Of a DNA stretch of 64,000 bases, positions 36,253-48,853 are shown in pieces. Below the pieces are notes generated by a model. It did not search any database and had not been told where the DNA came from. It was given only the letters and a program-made list of their open reading frames with translations. The stretch is taken from assembly GCA_020744425.1 (NCBI GenBank), contig JAGMUV010000025.1:806001-870000 (forward strand), read 5' to 3'. Made by a program: the position numbers and the translations under genes. This stretch comes from Dactylonectria macrodidyma (Eukaryota > Ascomycota > Sordariomycetes > Hypocreales > Nectriaceae). How positions within the stretch are numbered: the stretch's first letter is position 1; each line of letters opens with the position of its first letter.

Positions 36253-39200
36253 TTATCTTAAGCTCCTTTTTCACTACTTTCTTACTAACCCCTTATTATA
36301 ATAGAATAACTTGCTCTCTGCTTTCTAACTAATACTAAAATAAAGGCAATTTATAACCTTATTAATAATAGGCTTTAGCTTATTTATAAATAATTAGTAT
36401 AACTTAATTGTAATAATCTTATTATAAATATACTAATTACTAATATCCTTTATATTATCCTCCTATTTCCTTATAGACAGAAGCCCTTCTTAAACCTACT
36501 AAAATTCTTAGGCAATTGCTCTAATTATACTATATAGTTATAGTAAATATAAGATAAGGTCTGCTTTAATAGCCCTTATATTAATAATAAAGAGCTCTAG
36601 TATACTATTAATAGCTACTTTAATATTAAGCTATAGAAAACTGTTAGTACTTTCTATACTTTAGGAAGGCTATAAAGCTACTATTACTTTACAGACTTCC
36701 TAAGCTACTTAGACTAGACCTATAAGGACTGTAACTTATAGCCTTAAGCAGCTACCTTATTATAATATCTTAAGTAAGCTGATTAGACTGCATTTTCTGC
36801 CTTCTTCTTACTATTTAAATAAAAAATCACAGATACTAGAAGAAGTAACTAGGCTAATAAAGTAAAAATAACATTCCTTAAAAGCATACTTAACTCATTA
36901 CTATAATATAGCCTTACTATAGTCTAACTCTTTAAAGATTACTAAAGTTAGCTTAAACGGGTTTAGGAAATCGCCTAGAAGGTTAAAGGCCTCTAGAATT
37001 GCTTATAGTAATATTATAACTCTCCTACTCTAAACTATTAATAAAGGAAAGATAGAGAAGGCGATATTACTATAATAAGAGTGAATTAAATATAGGAAAA
37101 TGAGAAGAAGAAGAAGAGGGTTATATACTACTATATCTATAGGAAAGAGTACTATGCTTAAGACTGTCTTAGAAGACATACTGACTCTTGTATAGTAACT
37201 GCCTCCTGAGCTTACTATAATAAGGTAGTAACCTTATTAGAATCTTATAAAGGTTCTAATATATACTTATTAAAAAATAAGTAGTTCTAATATAAAAATA
37301 GGGGTTAGAGCCTCTTAAAGCTCTAGTAGAGGCTTAGGCGTAATAAAGAGAGTATATGACTAGTAAGCTAGCTATTATTTAAGTATAACTTAATAACACC
37401 TTATTAACTGCGCTTATTAATAATAGTTATAAGGTCTACGCCTTTATTAATAAGGCCTTAGCCTAAAGAATAAGCTTTTTATATATTAATAAGAAGTTAT
37501 AGTGATTTTATAGCTTTATTAATACAATAGAGCTAATAATAGCTATAAGCATAATGGCTATAACTCTAGAAGTGAGTAGCTATAAGTAGACGCTTTTTAT
37601 ATATATAGTCTATAACTTAAAACGAAGCCTGTTCTTAAGGAAGCTATAGATAGAATAGAAAGATATTACTTACTTTATAAAGAAGAAGAGGTTATATTAT
37701 AGAATTACTAGAATTATACTATAAGTAGGTAGTAAGGAGGAACTAGCTTTAGTAACCGAGATATAAGCAGCTAGGCTTATTATAAGTTTAATTATAGCCG
37801 CCTTTCTATAGCGAGCTTATAAGACAGCTCGCTATAAAGATACTATAATATTAATAGAATATATTAGCTTAAATAATATTAATAAAGCCCTTTATAAGAA
37901 AGACCTAACTGACTCTTAATTATATATACTAGCTAATCTCCTTAAGGACTTCCTAAAGCTATTCTTAGTAAAAGAGGCTAATAAGCTGCCCTTATACTAA
38001 CTAGGCATTAATTACAAAGTAAACCTACTATAAGATCATAATAAAAAAGAACTTCTCCTACTCTAAGGGCCCCTTTATAATATATCCTAAGAAGAGCTCC
38101 TAATATTAAAGAAGACCCTAAATAACCTTCTTAATAAAGAGTATATCTAAGCTAGTAACTCCTTTACAATAGCCCCAGTCCTCTTTATTAAGAAACCAGG
38201 CAGTAGGCTAAGATTTTACTATAATTATTATATACTTAATATAATTATGTAATAAGATTATTACTCCCTCCTATTAATTATAGAGATATTATATAACCTC
38301 TTTAGCGCTTAATAGTTTATTAAGCTAAATATTATTATAGCTTTCTATAAGCTAAAAATAGCTAAAGAGTATAAGAATAAGACTATATTTTAAATGCATT
38401 TTAGCTTTTTTAAATAGCTAGTATGCTTATTTAAACTTAGTAATGCCTTTATAATATTCTAATACTATATTAATTAAATACTATAATAATACCTTAATAA
38501 CTTTATAATAGCCTATTTTAATAATATCTTAATTTATTCTAATAGGACTTACTATAATTACTTAATAAAGGTCTACTAAGTCCTTTAAGCCCTTAGTAAT
38601 ATAAGGCTTAACCTTAACCCTAAGAAATGCGAGTTTATAGTATAAGAGGTCAAATACTTAAGGTTTATAATTAAGGCTAGAGAAGGCATTTATTATAACT
38701 TAGAAAAGTAGTGAGTTATTTATAAATAAAAAGCGCTTTTATTATTAAAAGGAGTTTAGAATTTCTTTAGCTTTACTAATTACTATTAGGTCTTTATTCC
38801 TAACTTTATAAGTATTACTATACCCCTTACTTAGCTTACTAAGAAAGGGATGATCTTTATATAAAGTAATAGTAAAGAAGTAGTATTTAAAGAACTTAAG
38901 TACTGCTTTTATAATGCTCTAACGCTAGTTAAATAGAATCTAAATAAGAAAGTATATATAAAAAGCAATAGTTTAGGCTTTGTCCTTAGAAGAGTCCTTT
39001 TTTAAGAGGACTTATAAGAGCTTTACTACTTTATTATATTTTACTTATAGTAATTTAATTAGTATAAGTATAATTACTCTATTTATAATTAAAAGATATT
39101 AGCTATTATCTCTTACTTAAAAGTATAAAATGTAAAACTAAGGAGCTATAAGTCCTTTATAATTCTTACTAATTATAAAAACCTAAAGTACTTTATAAAA

Positions 39201-42200
39201 AAATAATAGCTAAGTGCTTAGTAAGTCTATTAAGTAGAAAAACTTTAAGAGTTTAACTTTACATTATAATACTAACTTAATAGTAATAATACTATAGTAA
39301 ATAGGCTTAGCTAAAGAGATTAGAACGCTCTTAAGAGCAACTAGAATGAGTAAAAAGAAGGGCACTTTATATAGTTAATCCCTAAATAAGCGATCCCCTT
39401 AAGAGAATATACTATAATTATAGCAATCTCTATATCATTTATCTTCCTACTCCTCTCTAATGAATAGAAACTCTAGGATGATATAAAGGAGGAAGATATA
39501 ATCTATTAGGGCGCCTTTATAGTACTTAAGACAGGGAGTCGCAGCTTCTCTATAGAGCTAAAGCTTAAGATAGATATTGCAGAATGCGGCCTTATGCTTA
39601 AAGGGCTGCTTATTTATTAAGACTGGCTTTAAGTACTTAGAAGGAATGGTTTTAATAGTCCTAATAAAGCTACTAAGGACTAGCTATAAATATGTATTAT
39701 CTAGCTAGAATATAATACTATAATATCTAAACACTCTAGTAAAGATAGCACTCTCGCTATTATTAGCCGCTGCTAGTACTGGCTAGAATACTTATAACTA
39801 GTATATAACTTCATTACTAACTGCAATGTCTATAGATAAAGCTATATATAAAGAGACATTTAATAAGGACTGTTTAAATCCTTCTTAATCCCGGACTAAC
39901 CTTATAATAACCTTACTATAAACTTCATTACTAACCTCCTTCCTACTAATACTTATAGCACTTAATACCTTTAGGTTATTATAAATAGGCTAACTAGGTC
40001 TATTATATTAGAAGAAATGACTAATATAGAAACTAAAGTGTATACATAGCGATTCCTTAACTATTATTTCTACTTCTATAGAATGCCTTATTCTATTATA
40101 AGTAATAAAGAAAGTAATTAGACTAGCCAGTTTTAGTAAGCTTTCTGCAAACTTACTAGAATAGAATAATAACTTAGTATTACATACTACTTACAAACCG
40201 ATAGAGGCCTAGAATACTATAATTAGAAAATCTAATCCTACTTCTAGGTATATATTAACTTCTCTTAGAAAAATTAGAGTTACTGCTTACCCGCAATATA
40301 ACTAGTACTAAATAACTATAAATACCTATCTATTAAAATAAGCCCTTTCTTCGCAGAATATGGCTATAATATTAAAGGATTTAAGATTATAGAACCTGCT
40401 GCTTTTAAGCTAGAAACTAGTAATAAAGCAAAGGTATTATAACTAGTCCAGAAACTGTAATAAGCATATGAGTTTATTTAAGCCTCTGTAATAATAGTAT
40501 AATAATAATAAGAAACCTTAGTAAATAAGTTATAACATCCTACTAAGAGGCTATAGATAGGAGATAAAGTCTGGCTTAATATATACAACTTTAAAATAGT
40601 AAGATCCTTAAAAAAGCTTGACTGGCTACATTAAAAATACATAGTTATAAAGGTAATTAGCTTATACATTATAGAACTTAACATACCTAAAGCGACCTAC
40701 TTATAATTCTATATCAATCTCTTAAAGAAGGCAAGAGAGGACCTAGCCCTAGGATAGGTTAATAATAACTACTAGCCCCTACTACTACAGATAGATAACT
40801 AAGAGGAATATAAAGTTAAGGATATCCTTTGCGCTAAGTAGAAGCAGTAAGAGCGTAGTATAGTCTATAAGGCTTTAGTATAATAGAAAGGCTATAAAGA
40901 AAAAAGCTAGGAATTAGTAAAAAACCTATAAGATCTTATAGCATTAGACTGCTATAAAGAAAGCTATAAACCTATTACTACTTCTAATAGACTTCTTAAT
41001 GAATTCATTATATATAACTAAGAAAGACTGAATAAGCCCTAATAATAACTATAATAGCCTAAGCTAGGACTTATAAAAAAACTATAAGAAGAATATAGTA
41101 TAGAGTTATAAAGATAGTTACTATAAGGTTATAGAGAGTAAGAATAAAACTAATATATTCTTAGCTCTATAGAGTAAGTACGCATACTAGTAGTAAAAAA
41201 CTAAGAGCATAAAGGCCTATGCAAATAAAATAAAATGAATATACTATAAAAGCATAATAATACTATAATGATTTTAAGGGAGGGAGGGACATTTAGTTAA
41301 CTTCTTTAGTAATAGACTCCTCTTTAGGCTCCTCTTTTTTAAACTCAGAAAGCAGAGCAAAAGGACTAATATATATAAGTAAAAGTAAGTCCTTCTTACT
41401 CACTTACTATATAATTATAGTAAGGATATTAATAAGGTTAATCTATACTAAAAGACTTATAATTATTAAGTACTATATAGATATAATATCCTTATTAGTA
41501 AGACGCACTTACTTAATAGTAGTAGTATTAATAGTAGCGCGGGCCTAAGTAACTTTATTATTATAAGATATAAAGTAGAGGACCTTATAAGCAGTAATGC
41601 AAGTAGAAGACTATATAAAGAATTAGTAAAGATATTATATAATTATAGTAAGTAATGCTTATAGTCTAAGTAATAAAGTCTTTAGTAAAGAGATCTTTAT
41701 ACTTTTTAACCTTAGTAAAGAAGCAGTATATTATAGGATAATACTTAGTAGTAAGCTAATAAGTAATATTAGTATAAACTCACTATAAATATATAGTAAG
41801 TACTACTTATAAAAATATAACTATAGTTATTACTCTTATAAGCAGAGTACTTAAAATAAAAGGCTATTATTATTAATTAGTAAAACTTATATAATAAACT
41901 TATAGTAACTTATTAGAAGAGATAGCTAAAGCAGGCAAGCACTTAAGCATAAAGATAGGCATAACCTTATTACTCTTATAAGTAGTCTTATTAAAACGCT
42001 ATATAATAGCATTATAGAAGCACGCCTAATAGTATATAGCACTATTATAATAAGTTAGTAAAGTAATAATATAGAAGTAGGAGTATAATTTATATAATAT
42101 TAGCAATAAGGGCAGGAATAGTAATAATAAGAGCAAGAGTAAATAATAAAGAACTATTACTATAAGTTAGTACTAACTATATAAATAAAGACATAAGATA

Positions 42201-42994
42201 CTTATAGTATTATAATAAAGGCAAAGGCAAGAACTGATTAATTTAATTACTACTTATAGGTTAGTTATAAACTTATAATAAAAGGGCAGTACAAGGGAGT
42301 TAAAGCTAAAGGCGCAGTTATATATAAAGAAATAATTAAAGCTAAAAAAAGAAGAAAAATCTGATTATAATAAAGTAAGAAGAGATTTAATAACTAACTC
42401 ATAAAGGCCTTAATTATAGCGTCTACTAATAGTTATAATAATAGGGAAATGAGCGTTATTCTTATTAGTAATAACCTATTATTCCTTAGAAGCTTTAATA
42501 ACCTTATATTCACTTTAAAATCAGAAATACAGTAAAGGCATTATTTAATAATAAGGCTATTATAATATATAGAAGTGAATAATAAACAAGACGCCCTACT
42601 TATATAAGCACTACTAGCTATTATTTACTAAAATGCACTTTAAGAATGAAAAAACCCCCTTATTATAAATAATAGAATATTAAAAGCTAATTCCTCTTAA
42701 GTAAGGCCTAGGCACTAAGGAAGAAGCTATATGACTATAGTGCTCTTATAGTAATTAGGCTAGGGATTGGCTACTAAGAGAGCAGAATGAGGAGCGAGTA
42801 GGCCTTATAGTCACTATTTAGATAGAATAGATATAAGTTATAATTAGCTAAGAACCTTAAGTATTAAGAAGAAGGAAGGGGCCTAGTAATAGTAAAGTTA
42901 GAAGGTTATAAAGGTATAATAATAATATTAAGAGCTAGCTTTAAGGAAAAGTCACCCTTAAGAGAAACTCTATAAAAGAAAAGGGGGGGGCTAT

Positions 42995-43264
42995 TATTAT
43001 AGGCTTGGCCTAGAGTAAGAAGCTACTGAGTTAACCGCAGAGACACTCTAACTAGCTCGTAGCGATCTTGCGGCTTAGCCAGGCTGATACTGGCCCTAAG
43101 AGCGATATCGCCAGAACCTAGCTCTAGACTAAGGGCTAGTAGCCCTAGCTATAGATATATATAATAGAGGCTTGCTATGACCTAGTAGTGACCTTACTTA
43201 GCTTAAGATACTTCAATTTACTAAACACTCTCTTGTTAAACAAGCCTAGAGTCTTCTTCTTATA
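42995..43264 (+). repeat. Right LTR of gypsy element
   Basis: 270 bp, same length as the left LTR. Differences are mostly transitions. It is followed by the ATTAT duplication. Confidence 0.88.
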
Positions 43265-43872
43265 ATTATAGCTTAAAGGTTCTATATAACTTTTAGTTAT
43301 ATTATATATAGTATTTATAAAAGGAAATTCTAAAAAGTCTTTATAATATTTTATAAGTTTCTTAAGAATATTAATAACTAGCTTAGTTATTATATTAAGC
43401 TCAGACTCTATTAAAGAGTTATTTATATTATTCTCTTCTTTTTCTTTATTTATAATAAAACTATTATTATTAGAGAAGGTATTTTTATAAATAATAATAT
43501 CTCTAGAAATTATTATCTTACGTTTTTTATAGTTCTAGATTTTATAGCTCTTATTTAAATAGCCTATTATAATGCTTTTATAAGCTTTAATATTTAGTTT
43601 ATTATTAAGAAGCTTATTCTTATAATATATAATAGATTTAAAAGTTTTTATAGAATCTATTTTTTCTAAAGTAAGAAGTTTATTATTCTTAAGTTCTAAA
43701 GGATATAAGAACTTTATAAAAGAGTAAGGAGTTCTATTATAGCTATATTTTATAGCTTCTAAAGCTTTAGACTAAAGAAACTTAAGTATATTAAAAATAA
43801 AAATTATTATTCTTATATTATTAAAAATAGTCCTATTTATTCTTTTAATAGAACTATTAAGTTTTTTAGTAT

Positions 43873-44419
43873 TATAAAGTCCTAATATATAAAATATATA
43901 ACTAATAAAGAAATATCTCCTTTAGCTCTTATTAGATAAGACTATAAATAACATATTCAAAATCTCCTGATTTTTAGCTTTATAATAGTATATATTATGC
44001 CTTAGAAAGCCTATCTTCCTTATACTATAACTACAAAAGACATCTATAATAAGAACCTTTAATAAGGTTAGAGTTTAAGCATTAGATATACGTCTAATAG
44101 TCCTAAAACTCAGGATATATCTTACCCGGTTTTACTATGACAAATTGTCCAAATCCCCTGTTAGATTGGACATATGACTGGACAGCAATCTCTCTATAAA
44201 GCTGGGGCTTTTCTCTAGCCAGTCCAGATGGATCATTATCATCAATACATGCATTTCTTAACCAATCACATCAAACCGACTACCTTTCTAATCTTCTTTT
44301 CCTGCTCTTTCTGAATCTTCAATCCCTTTTCTGATTGGTCATTTCCTTAACCCACAATCGCCGAGTTCCACTAATAACCTTCCACTCCTTCCACTCCTTC
44401 CACTACTATAGCCTTTACA
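43873..44419. mobile_element. Solo LTR (547 bp) inserted in the old copia integrase
   Basis: Bounded by perfect 5 bp repeats AGTAT (43868-43872 and 44420-44424), with inverted tips TATAAAG...CTTTACA (from TGTAAAG...CTTTACA), as expected for an LTR. No internal element follows on either side; the copia integrase frame resumes directly. The part from about 44,110 to 44,419 is much less mutated than its partner at 23819-24364. Which end is 5' is not known. Confidence 0.8.
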
Positions 44420-45250
44420 AGTATAAAGAGAAGAAAAGTTATAATATATTTCTTTCTTTTTATAGTAAAGGGCTAGGCTATGCTTATATTCCTTAGTATT
44501 ATTAGAAAAAACTTCTTTTATAGTTATTTTTTCTTTATTATTTTTAACTTTTATTTTAAAGTCTTTAAATTTCTTTAAAGCTTTATTTTTATTTCTTATA
44601 GTATATATTTTAAAAAACTTAGTACTTTTATTAAAGAAAGTTATAATATATCTATATTTATAATATAATATAAGTATTATAAGACGATATATATTTATAA
44701 TAACCTAATTTAAGAAGTTATATTAAGTCTTATTTATAACTCTTTTTATTTTATTAATTACTTTAGCTCTTATATAGTTTTTATACTGAATTATTTAAGT
44801 TATTTAGTCTTAAAATATTTAAAACTGAATATTATCTTTAGAATATTTTCCTTTATATAGCTTTAGAAGATATCTTTTTAAAGTCTTTATATTTTAATAA
44901 GCTAGCCTTAGATACTACTTATATATATCTATAACTATAGTTTTAACTATAGTTTTATTTTCTTTAGTTAAAGAGATATTATTTAAAAGTAAAGTTATAT
45001 ATAGTTTTTCTTTATTTTCCTTTATTTTTAAAGGAAGAATATATAGTTTATTTCTTTTTAAACCTTTAGCTATTAACTCTTTATTTTTAAAGAGATATAT
45101 ATTATTATAGTCTGAAATAGTAAATATAGTCTTTATAAAAAAAGAGTAGCTTATTAAATTAACTCTTAATTTAAGAATATAATAATAGCTTTTTAATATA
45201 TATATATTATAATTATTTAAAAAGTAGAATTCTATATTACTATTATATTA

Positions 45251-45645
45251 AGCAGGGGGACAAGAGAGACACCACTACCTGAAGTGACGGATGCTATAGG
45301 GTAGGCAGGATGCGTAGTAGAGCGAGGATAGACAAGACTTATAAAATAAAACAGATAAAAAAAGAGGACCAGAGCTATAATCAAGCGGCTGGCTAAAAAA
45401 TGAATTAGTTATTCTAGTTAATTAAATAAATCTTATTATAATAATATTAAAAAATAATTTAATAACTTAAAAATAAAAGTAAGTAAGAATATTATTAATT
45501 ACTATCTATATCTAAGTTATTTCTGCCTTTTATCTTAGACTAATTCCTATTATTCTTATTAATAGCTTTATTAAGACTAATACTTAAATTAGTTAGCTAA
45601 TTAAAATGTCTAGGCTATTCTAGTTAGTAAGCCCTTAGCCTTAAT
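45251..45645 (+). repeat. RIP-mutated copy of the 0.4 kb repeat
   Basis: Aligns base for base with about 1000-1393. Almost every difference is C-to-T or G-to-A, for example GATCAAGTAAATCTC in the clean copy against AATTAAATAAATCTT here. It marks the right border of the old copia remnant. Confidence 0.82.
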
Positions 45646-47154
45646 ACATTCCTCTTTATATAGTTAGTACTTTATCCTTATAAGCCTAAAGACTATAAAT
45701 AATAAAGAAAAGAAGAGCCTTAATAAATAAAGAAAATAATAAGAAAAGAAAGATAATATATATAAGTCTAATATCTAAATATAGTTAATTAACTAGAATC
45801 TAACTTATATTTATTATTCTAAGAGTATAATAATTATAAAAAAGGGTCTAAAAGGAACCTAAGTATTAAGATTATATTAAGAATAGTAAGTAAAGTTATA
45901 GAAGTAGCTATAATAAGAACTCTTTAGTAAAATTAACTATAGAGTATATAAAAAGACTAAGAAGTATTTAATTAAGTAGTATCCCTTAGTAAATTAGATA
46001 ATCAAGATATATTAGTAAGTCTAGTAAGCGTAGAAGCAGATAGTAATAGTAATCCTTAGGCAGGTCTTAGAAGTAAAGTATGAGTTAATTTATATATAGT
46101 AGTATAATTAGTCTAAGAGGGCCTAGTAAGAGGAGGAGGAGCTAATCTTAACCTTAAGGTATTTATAATAGTATTTTATTAAGATAAGGAAATTAGACTA
46201 TTTAAAATAAAAGTAATAAAGCTTTTTATTTAATTAATTATATATATTTATTAATAAAGAGCTAAGAATAAATAAAACGACTTAATAGTATATATAGTTA
46301 TAATATAAGTAAGAGTATTAATATTATTCTTCTTTATAATTTCTATAATTTCTTTAGTTATTAGTTTAGTAATATAGACTTTTTTAATTCTATTTATAAG
46401 TACTTAGTTAAGAATAGACTTAGTATAATTATTAGTATAAATAATTTAACTATTAGCTTTCTTCTTTAATAATACTTATTTTATAGTAATGTTCTAACTA
46501 GTCTTTTTTTACTTTTTATTAATAGCCCTTTTATTTAAGTTATCTAAATTACTATAGTTATTACTAGCTATTAGAGCAGGGGTTATATAAAGCAGAATAA
46601 TCCGATTAAATAAATCTATAATGCTTAAGCTAAGTTTAAAAGTGAATAATAGAATTAGAAGAGTTTTAAAGCATTAGGATTTTAAAGTTACTACTAGCTC
46701 TAGGTTTAATATTAATTAGTTAATAAGTTCTTAATTAGTATTAAAAGTATATAAAGTAGTTATATAGAATTTAAATAGGTTAGGGGTCTTAATAATTTAG
46801 CTTAGTTTAAAAAGGGTAATAGACTCTTTAAATATTATAGTATTAGTAAGTATAATTATTAATTAAGAGTCCTTAGTCTAATTTCTAGTAATAGGAAAGT
46901 CAGTTTACTTAATTAATTAGTAGCTTCTTAATTTAATAAGGATAATAGTAAGTCCTTTAAGTAATAAATTATAAATAGAGTAATAAGAGAAAGGTATAAA
47001 AGATACTGCCTTACTATACTTATATTTAGTAATAGTAATCTTTTTAAACCTAAGTTTATTATAAATAGCTATTAAAAACCAGGTCTTAACCCGCTCTTAG
47101 TTAATAGAGAGAGTGACTTTAAATAGCTTAAGTAATTAATTAAATAGACTAATA
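45646..47154. other. AT-rich RIP-mutated DNA, origin unknown
   Basis: Stops in every frame, CpA/CpG depleted. Probably one or more decayed transposons. I could not assign a class. Confidence 0.5.
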
Positions 47155-47169
47155 AGTTAATCTCTTTAT

Positions 47170-48278
47170 TAAGGTTATAGTCCTTAGTAGTGTATACTTA
47201 AAGAGAGGCCAGAGGTTAAATAGTAAAAAAAAAAAAAAAACTAATAGTAAATAATAGTATGAGGGCTTAAAACCTAAGCCTAAGGCAATAGTAACTCAGA
47301 ATAACTAAAGTTTCTACTGCATTAGGGTGTAAGCCTTACTATTCTAATCAACCCTTCGAAATGCATTAAGCAGCTGGAAAGCTAGATAGAAAAGCTAGAT
47401 AGAAAAGCTAGATATCAGAAGGCAAAATCGTCATATGATAAAAGCCTCATAAGGGTCACATCATCGCATTCCAAGTTACCTCGTCGCAATTCCAAGTCGC
47501 AATTCAATTACTGCTTTATAATTCCTGATTGTAATTTAACTTATTAGAGATTAGCTTTATTTTCAAGCTGCTCGCGATATAACTAACTCATAATGACCCC
47601 CCCCCCCCCCCCGACTAAATAAATGACATAATGCGCGTATAGCGCATCGTGCGATAGTCCGGCAGACCTTCGCTAATATTAGTATATAAGAATCGTCTTA
47701 TATATATACTAATTAAAAGAATTAAAGAAGATCGAAGCCTACTTCTTAAGCTATAAAGAGCATTTTACTTATCTAGCTTAGAATATATAATAAAAGCTAA
47801 GTTTAGCTAGCTTAGTTATAAAAGGCTTATTTAGCTAGTGATTTTTAATTATTATATCTTTTAAGAAAACCTATTTTTATAAGCCTTATTAAATAAAGAT
47901 ATAATTTAATAAATTAAAATAGAATAAGTCTTATTAAAAGAATTAGTTTAAAAGGAGAAATAGAAAGAAATAATAATAATTAATAATACTTTCTTTAATA
48001 ACTTAAAGAGCTATAATATATAGATTATATAGTTATAAGCTAATATTATATTAATTAATATATAGCTAAAGGAGTAGTAATTATATTAAAAACTAAGGGA
48101 ATTAGTTAAAGGATTTAATAGAAGAAGGTTTTATAAGAGAGGAAGGATAAGAGTTTATTTATAACTAGGTTAATTAATTAATTAAGTCCTTTATCTTAAG
48201 ATAACTTAAGTAATGTAAATATATAATATAGAAATATAGTAATATAGAAATAAAAGTTTGAATAGCGGTTTTAATAGT
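47170..48278 (+). mobile_element. Unclassified 1.1 kb mobile element, copy 1
   Basis: Flanked by a perfect 15 bp direct repeat AGTTAATCTCTTTAT (47155-47169 and 48279-48293). It starts TAAGGTTATAGTCC and ends GGTTTTAATAGT. Inside are an A-run, a minisatellite of a 13 bp unit (three units at 47377-47414), a C-run of about 17 at about 47,597, and a region shared with the other copies. There are no terminal inverted repeats or LTRs, and no transposase was recognised. This copy is strongly RIP-mutated. Confidence 0.7.
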
Positions 48279-48293
48279 AGTTAATCTCTTTAT

Positions 48294-48839
48294 AAAAAAG
48301 TATATTTCTCTTTTATTAATCACTGTTCAATACTTAGAGTTACTAAAGATAGATTTATATATAAATAGACCCTAAGTCTTATAGCTCTAATTATACTTTA
48401 TAAATTTAAAAATATAAAGTAAATAGCTAGGTATCTGCATTTAAAACCACTTAATTAATTAATTATAAAAGTGTAAAATATATTAAAGTTATAAAAGTAG
48501 CCTATTTTAATTAAGACTAAGTACTAAGTATAAGTAAATGCTTTTTAATAATTAAATAAAGTATAGCTTCTTAAAGTATTATAATAAAAGACTTAGCTAA
48601 AGCATTAGTTAAAAATATATAATACTTAGTAAAAGTCTTTATAGTTAATTAAGCTAATTAATAAATGCTAGTTAAAGATATCTTATTTAATAGTATAATA
48701 ACTAGAGTTATAGTAAGAGTTTAATATATATTTAATAATAAGATCCTTAAAGAGTAAGTATTTATATATTTAATTAACTAAATTTATTATCTTCTTAAGT
48801 AGATTTATTATAACTATAAGAACACTATTTAAAAGCAGA
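48294..48839. other. AT-rich spacer between element copies
   Basis: RIP-like composition with no recognisable coding remnant. Confidence 0.5.
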
Positions 48840-48853
48840 GTTAGAAATACCAT

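Larger units (their letters stand above)
35983..43264 (+). mobile_element. Ty3/gypsy LTR retrotransposon, RIP-mutated
   Basis: Two 270 bp LTRs (35983-36252 and 42995-43264) are flanked by a 5 bp duplication ATTAT (35978-35982 and 43265-43269). A G-rich purine tract precedes the right LTR. Plus-strand motifs: RT at about 38,110-38,720 (SFTIAPVLFIKKPGSRLRF, AYFNNILIYS for the YxDD box, NLNPKKCEFIV, EVKYLRFIIKA) and the integrase C-terminal domain at about 40,560-40,740 (GDKVWLN, NFKIVRSLKKLDW, FYINLLKKA). The order RT then integrase is that of gypsy. Between the end of pol and the right LTR, about 1.7 kb (41.28-42.99 kb) has no function I recognise. Frames are broken. Confidence 0.9.
24365..45240 (-). 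mobile_element. Old Ty1/copia element (minus strand) split by three insertions
   Basis: Pieces in minus-strand order: 45240-44425 (GAG-pre-integrase, then integrase core: KELIAKGLKRNKLYILPLK, YRYIITFFNKSTKFFKIYT), 43867-43270 (integrase C-terminal part: YNRTPYS, IIIGYLNKSYKI), 35977-34705 (reverse transcriptase: KLDKALYNLK, GVFINN, IIYYIDN for YVDD) and 24858-24365 (copia RNase H end: EYIALSEV-like text, IDIFYYFIKDKI). All carry many stops, mostly TAA and TAG as expected from RIP. The gag end and LTRs are not seen. The breaks coincide exactly with the solo LTR, the gypsy element and the plus-strand copia, so this is the oldest layer. Confidence 0.8.
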
